From Maribacter sp. ACAM166 (lineage in GTDB: Bacteria > Bacteroidota > Bacteroidia > Flavobacteriales > Flavobacteriaceae), in contig NZ_VAUW01000023.1 of assembly GCF_005771495.1 (NCBI RefSeq), forward strand, positions 1 through 64,000: a stretch of 64,000 nucleotides of DNA, in the 5' to 3' direction. Shown one piece after another: positions 51,934-62,300 of the stretch; within the stretch, counting starts at the first letter, position 1; each line of letters opens with the position of its first letter. Position numbers and translations under genes: made by a program. The notes beneath the pieces are model-generated. The model had not been told where the DNA came from and searched no databases. It saw nothing but the letters and a program-made list of their open reading frames with translations.

Positions 51934-53100
51934 TTATTTTTGAATTTTTACTTTTTGACCATCCTTAACGCTTCTTGCGCCTTCCTTAATAATATGGTTC
52001 CCATTAATCAAACCAGATAGTACTTCTATTTTTGCGCCCTGCGTTTTACCTGTGGTAATGATGGTTTTTTTAACCACTGCCTCGTTATCTGCATTTGGTT
52101 GTTCTGCTACAAAAACATACTGATCACCTTCTGCATTTTCAGATATTATACTAGTTGGGATAAGTATTGCATTTTCATTGGTGTAATCATTTAAGTTTAC
52201 TTTAGCAGTTAGGTTAGGCTTTATTCTGCCTTCTTTGTTAGTAACCGGAATTTCTACTTCAAAAGATCTATTTGACGGATTTATGAAGTTACCTGTTTCT
52301 CTGATTTGTGCAGTGATACTGTCTCCTAAAACCGGAAAGTATACTAATGCTTCTTTTCCTTTTGTAACAGAACCTAAATACGTTTCTGGCACTTCTACTT
52401 TGACATACATATCTGATAGGTTTACAAGACGGAATACTTCAGAACCTGGTCCAGGAGAGACTACTGTTCCTTGGTCTTTAATGACCTTGTCTATAATACC
52501 TGAAAATGGGGCTCTTATGTTAGATTTCCCCAATTGACTTTGCGCTTGAGAAACCATATTCTCTGATGACTCATAATTAGTCTTCGCCTGTAAGTATTGA
52601 ATTTCTGAACCTATGTTTTGGTTCCATAAACGTTCTTGACGTTCAAAAGTCGTTTTAGCCAAAGCCGCTTGTGATTTTAATTGGCTTAATTGACTTGACA
52701 TACCGCCATCATCTATATTTGCCAATAATTGCCCTTTCGCTACACGGTCACCTTCTTTAACATACACCCGTTGTAACGTACCTGCCATTTCCGGATAAAT
52801 TAATACATTTTGCTTCGTACTTACATCGCCCTGTAATTCTAGGTAGTGTGTAAAAATCTCCTTCTTCGCAGTCAATGTATTAACCAGAGGTAATTTTTCA
52901 TCGTTACCTAATATTGCAATAACTGAGTCTAACGATTTAATTTGTGCCTCAATTAACTTTTGTTGTGTAGAGATTTCGTTCTTCTTGACTCTAATTGCTT
53001 CAAGATTGCCATTTGCTATAACGCCACTTACTGACTGGTCTCCACCACCACAGGAAACCAAGCTAATGATGGTTATGAGTACTACTAATATATTTTTCAT
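51934..53100 (-). CDS. RND periplasmic adaptor (MFP) lipoprotein
   Basis: A 388-residue membrane fusion protein. The signal ends in a lipobox-like SLVSC (about 16-18), so it should be lipid-anchored. It has a coiled-coil hairpin at about 35-75 and 135-180, a lipoyl-like segment with QRVYVKEGDRVAKGQLLANI (about 112-131) and FSGIIDKVIKDQGTVVSPGP (about 197), and beta-barrel and membrane-proximal domains to the end. It links the RND pump to the TolC-type channel. Gaps are 6 bp to the pump gene and 24 bp from the TolC gene. Confidence 0.92.
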   Translation of the reverse strand: MKNILVVLITIISLVSCGGGDQSVSGVIANGNLEAIRVKKNEISTQQKLIEAQIKSLDSVIAILGNDEKLPLVNTLTAKKEIFTHYLELQGDVSTKQNVLIYPEMAGTLQRVYVKEGDRVAKGQLLANIDDGGMSSQLSQLKSQAALAKTTFERQERLWNQNIGSEIQYLQAKTNYESSENMVSQAQSQLGKSNIRAPFSGIIDKVIKDQGTVVSPGPGSEVFRLVNLSDMYVKVEVPETYLGSVTKGKEALVYFPVLGDSITAQIRETGNFINPSNRSFEVEIPVTNKEGRIKPNLTAKVNLNDYTNENAILIPTSIISENAEGDQYVFVAEQPNADNEAVVKKTIITTGKTQGAKIEVLSGLINGNHIIKEGARSVKDGQKVKIQK

Positions 53101-53124
53101 GATACTATGTTTAATGATTGATTA

Positions 53125-54465
53125 TTAGGCTCTTTTATTTAAAATGATTTCTAATTCGGTCTTTTTGTTTATTACTTCTACCATGGATTGTAGGTATTCT
53201 TGTTGCGTGGTATACAACTGTGTTTGAGCTTGCCTAAGCTCAAAACTAGTAGCAAGACCTTCTTTATATTTAATTTGATTTTTACTTTCTATACGTTCAG
53301 AAAGTGTAAGGTTTTGTTTGGCCGTTTCATAATTGGCTATGGCAAGCGTGTAATTATTCTTTGCATTTTCTAGCTGTAGTCTAATTTGTTGTTCTGCTTC
53401 GGTCAGTTGCGTCTTGGCTTTTTCTAAGGCAATTTTTGCGCGTTGTGTACTTGCACTTCTTTTTAGGGAACTAAAAATTGGAATGCTGAGGTCAAACCCT
53501 AATACCGAAGAATCAAACCATTGTTGGTCGTTGCTTAAAAAAGAAAAATCATTTGAGAAAGCTGAACTACCATAATTAACAAAAGCATTTAGCGTAGGTA
53601 ATGCACGACTTCTGGCCAATTTCCATTCGTAGTAGCGTTGTTGATTTAAATTTTCTGCTAACTTAAAATCAACGTTGTTAGCCAAATTGAAATTAGAATT
53701 AAGAATATCATAATCAATTTTTGATACCGTTAAGTCTTCTAGATTTTCTTGAAGTTGTGTAGGAGCCTTCAAATCTAAGCCCATACTAATATTTAGCATT
53801 TGCAAGGTGATTTCTTTTAATCTCAATGAATTTTGTAGTTGGTTTTCTATAGAGGATAGCGTGATTTGAAGTTGGTCTACGCTTTCTTGTTCTCCTAGTC
53901 CGTTTTCATAAAGCTTTGAAGTCTCATATACATTTTTCTCTAGCGTAGTTTTATTCTTCTCTAGAATTTTAACACTTTCTTCTGCCAAAAGCACATTGCC
54001 ATAGGCTTCTACTACCTGTTTTCTAACATCTAAGGCCGTTTTCTCTTTATTATTGGTACTATAGTTTAGAAAAGCTTTTGTGGCCTGTACACCAACAATG
54101 TATGAGCCATCAAAAATTTGTTGTTTCAATGTTGCGGTGGCCATAGCTGTTTGCGGTTGACCAAAAACGACCTCGACGAACGTACCTGGTTCACCACCAA
54201 AGATATCTGCCGGAATTACGCTAACGGGTTGTTTTAACTGATTCTGGTAGCTAACGGCACCACTAATTTGAGGTAGTCCGCTTGCAATGGTTTCCCATTT
54301 TTGCTTCTTTGCATCTAGAATATCCCTATCGGCATTGATAGCGGCATAGTTGTTTTCTAAAGCGAATTGTATTGCTTCTTCTAAAGAGAAGCTATGGGTC
54401 TGTTCTTGTGAATATCCTAAACTAAAGCTTAGAATGGTTATTATAATTAATACTAGATTTCGCAT
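53125..54465 (-). CDS. TolC-type outer-membrane efflux protein
   Basis: A 446-residue outer-membrane factor. A Sec signal (about 1-19, ending GYSQ) is followed by the two long repeat halves typical of TolC: FSLEEAIQFALENNYAAINADRDI at the start of the first and NFNLANNVDFKLAENLNQQRYYEWKLARS at the start of the second. Long coiled helices carry Gln/Glu-rich heptads, and YKEGLATSFELRQAQTQLYTTQQEYLQS occurs near the end. It forms the exit duct of the RND pump. It starts at the base after the tetR stop. Confidence 0.93.
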   Translation of the reverse strand: MRNLVLIIITILSFSLGYSQEQTHSFSLEEAIQFALENNYAAINADRDILDAKKQKWETIASGLPQISGAVSYQNQLKQPVSVIPADIFGGEPGTFVEVVFGQPQTAMATATLKQQIFDGSYIVGVQATKAFLNYSTNNKEKTALDVRKQVVEAYGNVLLAEESVKILEKNKTTLEKNVYETSKLYENGLGEQESVDQLQITLSSIENQLQNSLRLKEITLQMLNISMGLDLKAPTQLQENLEDLTVSKIDYDILNSNFNLANNVDFKLAENLNQQRYYEWKLARSRALPTLNAFVNYGSSAFSNDFSFLSNDQQWFDSSVLGFDLSIPIFSSLKRSASTQRAKIALEKAKTQLTEAEQQIRLQLENAKNNYTLAIANYETAKQNLTLSERIESKNQIKYKEGLATSFELRQAQTQLYTTQQEYLQSMVEVINKKTELEIILNKRA

Positions 54466-55071
54466 TTATTCTTGATTTGAATTGATGATTATATTTAATA
54501 TTTTCTTTCCTTTTGGAGAGACAATTCCACGTAAATGGTATTCTAAAAACGAGTCCATTAATTTCGATACAGGAAATCGATTCTGCTGAAATATGTTTTG
54601 ATCCTTAATACTATTTAGTCCTGAATAATAAATTCTCGCAATAAATTCTGAGTCCAGATTATCTCGGTAGATTTCTTGTTGAACTCCTCGCTCTATATTA
54701 GACAGAACACATTTATGCATTTTATTATAATGCATGGAATTGATATTTTTATGAATTTTTGGATAATACTTCATTAGCTGAAATTGTGGAGAGGTCTTTT
54801 CATCATTTAGATGAGACAATACATATTTTTTAATTTCATAAAGTTCCTGAATTGGGTTTTCATCCATGCCTATTATTAAATCGATACCCTCACTCATATC
54901 ACAATATTTGTGCATCACACAATCTTCGACCAATTCGGTTTTATTGCTGTATTCGCTATAAATTGTTTTTTTGGATATGCCAATTTCATTTGCGATATCA
55001 TCCATCGTAATACTCTTGAAACCACGCTCTAAGAAAAGTTTGGTAGCCGTGTCTCTAATTTTTTCTTTCAT
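54466..55071 (-). CDS. TetR/AcrR-family repressor of the efflux operon
   Basis: A 201-residue regulator. The N-terminal helix-turn-helix reads ITMDDIANEIGISKKTIYSEYSNKTELVED (about 21-50), preceded by IRDTATKLFLERGF. The C-terminal ligand domain is poorly conserved, as is usual, so the inducer is unknown. It heads the tetR-tolC-mfp-rnd operon, with the TolC gene beginning at the next base. An 8-bp inverted repeat centred about 35 bp upstream of its ATG is the likely operator for self-control. Confidence 0.92.
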   Translation of the reverse strand: MKEKIRDTATKLFLERGFKSITMDDIANEIGISKKTIYSEYSNKTELVEDCVMHKYCDMSEGIDLIIGMDENPIQELYEIKKYVLSHLNDEKTSPQFQLMKYYPKIHKNINSMHYNKMHKCVLSNIERGVQQEIYRDNLDSEFIARIYYSGLNSIKDQNIFQQNRFPVSKLMDSFLEYHLRGIVSPKGKKILNIIINSNQE

Positions 55072-55092
55072 AACGGGTGTAAATATACAATA

Positions 55093-55120
55093 GGAAACTT
55101 AGAAAACTATAAAAGTTTCC
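55093..55120. promoter_or_regulatory. candidate TetR operator
   Basis: GGAAACTT (55093-55100) and AAGTTTCC (55113-55120) form a perfect 8-bp inverted repeat with a 12-bp spacer, centred about 35 bp upstream of the tetR ATG. Palindromes of this size and place are typical of autoregulating TetR repressors. Confidence 0.55.
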
Positions 55121-55314
55121 AAAGTTTTTACTAATTTAATGTTGGTCCGTTTCACTCGCCCGTTATTTGCCGAATGATTTCTATTTATATGATTTTTATA
55201 GGCCTGCTCACCTTCCTCTTTCCAAAATTCATCGTACGATTTTCATTTCGAAAAATGGGTTCTCATAGAGCTGCATGAATTGGGTTTGAATAGTTTTTTT
55301 ACCTTTATTTGGGC

Positions 55315-55440
55315 CATCGCCATCGCCATCGCCATCGCCATCGCCATCGCCATCGCCATCGCCATCGCCATCGCCATCGCCATCGCCATCGCCATCGCCA
55401 TCGCCATCGCCATCGCCATCGCCATCGCCATCGCCATCGC
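55315..55440. repeat. hexanucleotide tandem array (CATCGC)21
   Basis: Twenty-one perfect copies of CATCGC occupy 55315-55440, with GC before and an imperfect CACTGC copy after. All frames are open through the array, giving Ala-Ile runs on one strand and Ala-Met runs on the other (frames 55280-55546 plus, 55243-55560 minus). Neither frame has other coding traits, so I treat it as a non-coding microsatellite. It lies between the tetR promoter and the broken sigma factor gene. Confidence 0.92.
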
Positions 55441-55566
55441 CACTGCCAAATCCGAATATGATTCTAGAGAGGAGAAGTATTCCAACCGCTTTCCAATAAT
55501 CAATTCCTGGCTACCCAAATGGGTCTGGCATAAGCCAATTCCATAAGCGTATAACAACATATCCTA

Positions 55567-56223
55567 CTAGAAAGGCAATACATACCCAAGGATGATGTAG
55601 AAGAGAATTTTAAAGCCTTTGTTAACATAAAATTTGGCTCTTTTTTTATGATTTTTCAATTTTAGATTTCCTATGTATGTTTTTAATGTGTTATGTATTT
55701 CTATATCTTTTAATAAAATAGACAATGCCCTGTGTCTTCTAGCCATTAATGTGCCTCGTGGAATACCATTTTCTAGTGCAATTTCTTTATAGTTGTAATT
55801 TTCAAAGTCTACAGCTATGAATATATCCCTTTAAGTAGGTTTTAAATTGGTAATTGCAATTTTTAGTTTTTCTCTTATTTGTGCTGGGTACTCTGGTGAA
55901 GAGCCATCATAGAACTTATTCGTAAAATCTGTCTAAAGTTGTTCTAACTCCTCCTGATGATTAATGCGTTTCTTTTTCGTGCGCATTACATCTGTAATTT
56001 TGTTTTTAATAGCACTATAAACAAAACTACCAATACTGTTGCTTGGTAAAGCATCTATTGGCCTTGAAAAACTTCGCAAGGCAACCTCCTGAATTATATC
56101 CTCGGCATCACTTTCTGATGTTTGTTTGATTTTTGATTGGATGTAGCGCCTAAGCGAGTCATATTGCTCTTCAAAGAAACTATCTAGATTATTGTTATCT
56201 TTTGTTTGGATGCCAACCAGGAG
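55567..56223 (-). pseudogene. ECF-type sigma-70 factor gene with two in-frame stops
   Basis: The minus strand from 56223 to 55567 reads as one frame of 219 codons, broken by TAG at 55935-55933 and TAA at 55833-55831. There is no frameshift. Segment 1 has region 2 traits (DNNNLDSFFEEQYDSLRRYI, ESDAEDIIQEVALRSF). Segment 3 has region 4 traits (RDIFIAVDFENYNYKEIALE, NGIPRGTLMARRHRALSILL) and then a hydrophobic tail (FKILFYIILGYVLPF). Both stops sit where Gln would fit (CAG to TAG, CAA to TAA). No ATG start is evident. It adjoins the CRTAC1-type gene and may once have regulated that locus. Confidence 0.75.
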
Positions 56224-56316
56224 TTATTTTAATCGTCTTTAGTTATAAAGACGCAAATTTCAAAGGCTATTGCATTTTCAGGGGATATCTTTTGCTCTTT
56301 TTCAAGTAAGGCACTT

Positions 56317-58020
56317 TTATTTTCTTGTTTTCCTTCTTTTACGATATAAAGTAAATGCTACAAGAGTTAACAAAATAGCACCTAAAAAGCACCAAAAATA
56401 GTGTAGGTATCTTGTTGGTGTATTTACTTCTATTATTTTTAATTGTTGATTTGCTTGTACTTTGGTAAATAGTTGTGTCTTACCTCCAGTCCAATCTACA
56501 ATGACAGAATCTACTAGGCTATTAGTACCCAATCCAAAATGTGCAATTACCGAATTTTGAGAAAGGTGGCTTGATCCACCACCATCAATTTCTCGAATTA
56601 ATTTCTGCCCATTGACAATTATGGTTACTCGTGAACCTATACCATTCGTTTCAGATTCTTGTCCTTTAAGGGCTACTTTTAGCCAGTTGCCTTCTTCCAA
56701 ATCATTTCGAAAAAGTTTTGTTTTTGAAGGAATTGGGTAATTTAATATGGGTTTTTGGTTCACGACCAATACATCCATATCACCGTCATTGTCCATATCG
56801 AATATTACCGAACCTCTACCTATACCGTAATCATTAATGGCGAATTCCCTTCCTTTTTCCGTAAAGGTATTAGCGTTATTTTGGAAATAGAAATTGCCCA
56901 TGGGAGTGCAATTTGGGTTTAAATCCCCGTTAGAAACAAACAGGTCTAAATCTTCATCATGGTCAAAATCAGCAAAATTAGCACCCCAGCTAATGGCTAA
57001 GTTATAGGTGCCCAGTTCTTTGGCTTTATCAACAAACGGTAAACCATTGCCCTGGTTCTCCATGAGCATATTAAACTTAATATTGGTGATGTAATAATCC
57101 AGCCATCCATCATTATTATAATCTCCAACTGCCGCACCCATAGCATTAATCTTAAGATCCATTCCTTTTTCCTTACTTACATCTTCAAAATAGTCGCTTG
57201 GATATTCATTTTCATAAAGAAAATTTGGGACAGCTTTATATCCAAAATCTTGATTGACCAATAAATCTTGATCTTGGTCATTGTCAAAATCCGTGAAAAC
57301 ACCTCCAAAGCCAAAACCCCTATGCCCTAAATCATAATCTTCATATACATTTTCGAATTTTTCGCCACTTTTATTTTTCAATAAATAACTTTTGGCTGTT
57401 TGGTTTGCACTGACAATCGTTGCATCTTTTATGACTCCTAGCTTGCCGGTAAATTCTTGAAAATAATTACCAACGAATAGGTCTGGGTAGCCATCAGCAT
57501 TAATATCACCAAAGCTGGGCCCAGTACTAAATGAGTTCAAATCTTTTAAGCCATACGCATCTGTTACGTCTTTAAATGTTGAATCGCCTTGGTTTAAGAA
57601 TAATAAATTTTTTGCCCTTGGAATGATGTTTTTTCCATCTGTCGTAGTAATCGTAGTAATGAACAAATCTCTGAACCCATCTTTATTAACATCAGCACTT
57701 ACAACGCCTTGCGTTACATATTCATTAGTCAATTCTAGACCAGAACCTTCAAAAAAATCTTTAAATATTCCGTTGCCTTTATTGATGTAAAGCCTGTCAG
57801 ATTTTATACCCCCTGTTATATACAGGTCTTCCCAGCCATCATTATTTACATCAAATACGGTAACGCCTCCACCAAAGGTACCTTCGTAGACTTCATACTG
57901 ATGGTTGATTCCAGCTGATTCTGTAACATCTGTAAAGGTTTGTTGTGTTAATCCCTTTAGTCCTAAAGCAAGACAAAGGGTGCTAAGAAATAGTCGCTTT
58001 ATGATTATCTTATTTTTCAT
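56317..58020 (-). CDS. CRTAC1-type FG-GAP/ASPIC-UnbV protein with C-terminal membrane anchor
   Basis: A 567-residue exported protein. A signal (about 1-26) precedes seven or so FG-GAP/VCBS repeats with calcium-binding loops of the D.N.DG..D type (DVNNDGWEDL, DVNKDGFRDL, DINADGYPDL, DYNNDGWLDY, DMDNDGDMDV). An ASPIC/UnbV domain (about 460-530) follows, with GIGSRVTIIVNGQKLIREID and HFGLGTNSLVDSVIVDW. It ends in a membrane helix and a basic tail (RKRRKTRK). Probable calcium-dependent beta-propeller, surface or periplasmic. Its 5' end overlaps the haloperoxidase-like gene by 11 bp, so they are co-translated. Confidence 0.88.
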   Translation of the reverse strand: MKNKIIIKRLFLSTLCLALGLKGLTQQTFTDVTESAGINHQYEVYEGTFGGGVTVFDVNNDGWEDLYITGGIKSDRLYINKGNGIFKDFFEGSGLELTNEYVTQGVVSADVNKDGFRDLFITTITTTDGKNIIPRAKNLLFLNQGDSTFKDVTDAYGLKDLNSFSTGPSFGDINADGYPDLFVGNYFQEFTGKLGVIKDATIVSANQTAKSYLLKNKSGEKFENVYEDYDLGHRGFGFGGVFTDFDNDQDQDLLVNQDFGYKAVPNFLYENEYPSDYFEDVSKEKGMDLKINAMGAAVGDYNNDGWLDYYITNIKFNMLMENQGNGLPFVDKAKELGTYNLAISWGANFADFDHDEDLDLFVSNGDLNPNCTPMGNFYFQNNANTFTEKGREFAINDYGIGRGSVIFDMDNDGDMDVLVVNQKPILNYPIPSKTKLFRNDLEEGNWLKVALKGQESETNGIGSRVTIIVNGQKLIREIDGGGSSHLSQNSVIAHFGLGTNSLVDSVIVDWTGGKTQLFTKVQANQQLKIIEVNTPTRYLHYFWCFLGAILLTLVAFTLYRKRRKTRK

Positions 58021-59371
58021 TTGTTTTTTTCCATTCTAAACCGGCTATATTTTTTGCTATTTCTACACCTTTTTCAAGACCTACTTCATTGTCTAATTGC
58101 GTATGTATACCACCATAAAATCTAGAATCTGCTGTTTCTTGAGCGGCTTCCCAGAAAGTATCAAAAGACCGATTTACAAAATCAGTTTCTTTTAATTCAT
58201 CTCGCTTTCTTCCTTCATGAGCCTTATCGGTAAATGTGAATTTTTTTCCGAAATTATCTTCTAAGACGGTTGCTGCTGCTGCTGCTTGAATTGCATGCCC
58301 CGATGGGAAAGACGGAAATGGTGGGTCTGGCCAAAATGACTCCCATTCTTCATCGATATATTGAGGGATGAATGTATTTGGACGCTCTGTAAAAAACTGG
58401 TATTTCCATTTCCAGCAATTTATAAATGCATCTGATACAGCCATACCTAATTGTGCATAAACCTGTGCGCTTTTAATAAGATTTGAATCATGACCTGCTA
58501 AAGCAAGCGTTGCAAAATAATAGGAATGACCTGGTGGAGTGAAACTTACGTCTGGGTCGTCGCCCCACCAAATAGCTACTTCTTTTTCATTTTGGGTTAA
58601 TTGAAGATCCTTGAGGTAGACATCTTCAAATTGTTTGTAATAAGGTGAACCTGGGGTGGTGTCATATGGAATTGGTTGAGGGTCTTGAAGTAATTCATTC
58701 GTTGTCGCAAATGTTCGGTTTTCACCCCAATGTGGATGTAGAGGGTGATGGCTGAAGGATTGGGCAAATAATGGTGGTTTCCAGGATCCAGGTCTTACAG
58801 GGTGAACAATGGTCTTGTCAAAATTAGATAAGTAACCTCTATGCCCACCATCTGTTTTTGACCAATCAAAGATGGTATTTGCTACTGATTTTCCAAATGC
58901 AACAGATCTTAATACGGTTTCTTTGTCCAAACCGTCCTGAAATTGGTCGAAAATAAGCTGTTCAAGAGAATCGATTTTTTGAATATTTTCATCTGATGTT
59001 TGAACGTAAATGTTCTTTAAAATTTCAGATTGCCCGGCATTTAAAGAAAGAACCCAATTGTATTCTTTTGTAGGGTCAATGGTAGGTAGTGCTTCAAATT
59101 CCTTTAATTGACCATTCATTGATGTATACTCCGGATATCCAGGAACAATTGATTCATACATCGTAAGGCCTGCATAACCAAATGCCCTAGAAGCAAAGGT
59201 AGGAGAGTTTGAAGGGGTGTATCTGGTGATGAATAAGGTCATATTTGCCCATTCAACGGCTACATCTTTCTCTTCAATCTTGGTGTGTTCTGTTGTGGAG
59301 CACGCTGTTAGAAACAGGAGCAGACTTATAAGCGGTATTATTTTTTGAACTTTTTTCTTGTACAAGGTCAT
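58010..59371 (-). CDS. vanadium-dependent haloperoxidase/PAP2-like lipoprotein
   Basis: A 453-residue lipoprotein (lipobox LTAC, about 21-24) of the PAP2/vanadium chloroperoxidase-like superfamily. Helical throughout. The vanadate/phosphate site motifs are PSGH (356-359) and GGIH (420-423, His ligand). An upstream basic motif is possible in KWKYQFFTERPNT (about 317-329). Relatives in marine Flavobacteriia are annotated as vanadium-dependent haloperoxidases, but few have been assayed; phosphatase activity is equally possible. It lies between two VCBS/CRTAC1-type genes in a minus-strand operon and shares 11 bp with the downstream one. Confidence 0.85.
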   Translation of the reverse strand: MTLYKKKVQKIIPLISLLLFLTACSTTEHTKIEEKDVAVEWANMTLFITRYTPSNSPTFASRAFGYAGLTMYESIVPGYPEYTSMNGQLKEFEALPTIDPTKEYNWVLSLNAGQSEILKNIYVQTSDENIQKIDSLEQLIFDQFQDGLDKETVLRSVAFGKSVANTIFDWSKTDGGHRGYLSNFDKTIVHPVRPGSWKPPLFAQSFSHHPLHPHWGENRTFATTNELLQDPQPIPYDTTPGSPYYKQFEDVYLKDLQLTQNEKEVAIWWGDDPDVSFTPPGHSYYFATLALAGHDSNLIKSAQVYAQLGMAVSDAFINCWKWKYQFFTERPNTFIPQYIDEEWESFWPDPPFPSFPSGHAIQAAAAATVLEDNFGKKFTFTDKAHEGRKRDELKETDFVNRSFDTFWEAAQETADSRFYGGIHTQLDNEVGLEKGVEIAKNIAGLEWKKTNEK

Positions 59372-59386
59372 CGTAGTATTAAAATT

Positions 59387-62300
59387 CTATTTTTTTAGTT
59401 GATAGGTTTCAGGAGCGGCACCATAACTGGTGAAGATCAATTGGTGATTTATCAATATTCCATGGGTATCGCTTCCTTTCAAGGAGAGGCCAGATTGTGC
59501 TTGTGGTAAATAAGTAAATTTACCAGTGCTATCACCAAGTAGTAACGTGCCATAATTCGCATCAAATTTTCCTATTCTTAGTTTATAATAGTCATTATTG
59601 CCTAATAATAATAGATCAATATGTCCATCAGTATTGAAATCTGAAGCAATTACATCAGAAGTAGGTGAAAATTGCGCTTGAATAGGTAGAGGAGCAGGTT
59701 TAAATGTATGATCATTTGAGCTTAGAAAAAGGGTAGTTTCTTGATGAGTTAAGGTTAACTTGTTAGCTTTCAGCAGTTCTTTTTTTGTGAATATATCAGA
59801 TATACCTGCGCTTGCAAAAGTTTCATAACTCGTAAAACGATGTCTTAAACTGGCTAATTGTCCTAAAAGCTCATCTCTTGTTAGAAAGGGATAGCTTATA
59901 CCATCTTCAAAAAAGCTTAAAATAGGGTCAATAGAACCGTTCGTGTCAAAATCGGAATAGTATAATTCGGCAGGAGTGTTTGTACTTACGCTGAACTGGG
60001 TGTTAGTGCCAATATTCCCTGCAATGATGTCAAGTTTACCATCCTCATTTACGTCTATTAAATCAAGGCTGGTCCAAAGCCCGTGTAAAGATTTGTCAAA
60101 GAATATATTCGTTTCATTGTGCAATTTTCCATTCTTGTTTACATATATTGAGATGGGCGACCATTCTCCTAAAACAACAAGGTCTTCTATGTGGTCACCA
60201 TCTATATCTGCCCATGCGGCATCTGTAATCATACCAGGATTTACCAATGTTGGTTGAATTTCGTTAGTCTTGTCTATGAAGTTACCATTACCATCGTTGA
60301 TTAAAATAAAGCTTCTAGGTGTTTCTGGGTATCTGCCAGGAATACTATAACCGCCTACAAACAAATCTAGGTGTGAATCATTATTTATATCTGAAAACTT
60401 TACAGTGCCAGTACTTACGTTCATGGTCGGTAAGGCAGATTTCGATTTTGAAAAACTACCTTTTCCATTACCTATATAAATTCTGTCTTGTAGTCTAGAG
60501 TCATTTTTAGAGAAATTGTGATAACCTCCACTTGCTATATAGACGTCAAGAAAACCATCTGCATTGGCATCAAATACTGCAATGTCGGTATCAAAATATT
60601 CAGCGTCTAATTCAAAATCTTGAATGGTTTTTTTGTTGAATTTTTGAGTACCTGTTTGAATATATAAGGATGCTGCCTGTCCAATACCACCGCCAACAAT
60701 AACATCCTCTAGACCATCATTATTAATGTCTGCTTTTACTATTGTAGGGCCATTATGTGATAGTTGCTTTAATAATAGCGATTGTCTTTTAAAATCATTT
60801 ATGGGAGAAGATTGGTGTTTGTATTCAATAGGGGAATTAGTTAATGTAAATAGCGGTTCAATGTTGGGTGTTTCAGGCTGTACTTGCTTTGCATTACGCT
60901 CTTCGATAACCAAGGTTTCGTTCGTTGGTAAATTATTAAACCTTTCTTTTTTACCAGAATTCCATTCTACGACCAAGGAATCAATTAATGCCATTTTTCC
61001 AAGTCCGAAATGTAAAATTGGTGAAACAGTGGAGAGATATCCTCGGGTTGGCATTTGTTCAACTACCTGGATTTGCCCTTTTGTAAAAAGGCTAACCTTT
61101 GATCCGATCCCAGCAGTGTTTTTCTTAGCACCTCGTAATTGAACTTTTAAATAATTACTTGTTTCTTTTGGTGTATTGTTTCTATAAATGAATGCTGGTT
61201 TATTGATGTTATTTACTACCAAATCTAAATCTCCATCGTTATCTAAATCACTATATATAGCACCATTACTATTTGCAGGGTCATCAATGCCGGTCTCTTT
61301 TGTGTTGTCGATAAAATTAATGCCATCGGTATTCGTGAAATAATAATTCGTTAAGTCAGATGCAGGCATTTTCTGGATAAGTTCTAAAACATCTTGCCGT
61401 TGAAGACGCCCTTTTGATTGAACAAAATCTTCCATATAATTGATGAAATCTAAGTTGGTGTAATCTCTATAATATCCATTGGTAACGTAAAGGTCTTTAA
61501 AACCATCATTATCAAAATCAGCGAGTAAGGGAGCCCAACTCCAATCTGTATTTGAAACGCCAGATAGTTGCCCAATTTCACTAAATGTATCATCACCATT
61601 GTTTAATTGTAGCATGTTGCGCATGTACTGATGATGAAATCCACTTCTAATATTTAGGTCAAATTTTTCATAATTATCGGGAGACAATAATAGTTTTTGA
61701 CGTTTGTTGTCTGCGGGCAACATGTCTAAGGTAAAGATGTCTTGCCAACCATCATTATTAATGTCTGTCACGTTATTACCCATTGAAAAATGGCTTGTAT
61801 GGCCTATTTGTGAACCTAATTGGTCTGTGAACGTTCCATTTTTATTATTGATGTATAAGTAATCGGGTACTGTATAATCATTCGAAATATAGAAATCTTG
61901 CCAACCATCATTATTAATATCGCTGATGCCTATGCCCAAGCCATAAGTGAGAGCAGAGCCGCTGATACCTGATTGTACGGTTATATCATAAAATTTGTCC
62001 TCTTTTTGCTCAAATAGGCGCGTGCCTTGCAATGGGTCATCCTTTTTTAGAAATTCTTTGGTGCTTACTTCATTAAGTACCGGTAAAGATTTCGGGTTGT
62101 GATTTAACAAAAGCATGTCTAAATCGCCATCCTTGTCATAATCAAAAAAATACCCTTGGTTACTATAGGCAGCACTTGCGATACCATAATCTTCAGCTTG
62201 TTCTTTAAAGATTGGAATATTATTGGTGTCGTTACCTTGATTAATGAATAGTTGATTCTTCCTCTTTGCTGCGGGCAAGGCTCCTGAGTAACACAAGTAC

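Noticed and set aside
55315-55440. CRISPR array
   Set aside because: The copies are contiguous hexamers without spacers, and no cas gene is present.
55243-55560. Long frames with Ala-Met or Ala-Ile runs over the CATCGC array
   Set aside because: The frames are open only because the repeat unit lacks stops. The flanking parts show no signal peptide or family trait and both strands are equally open.
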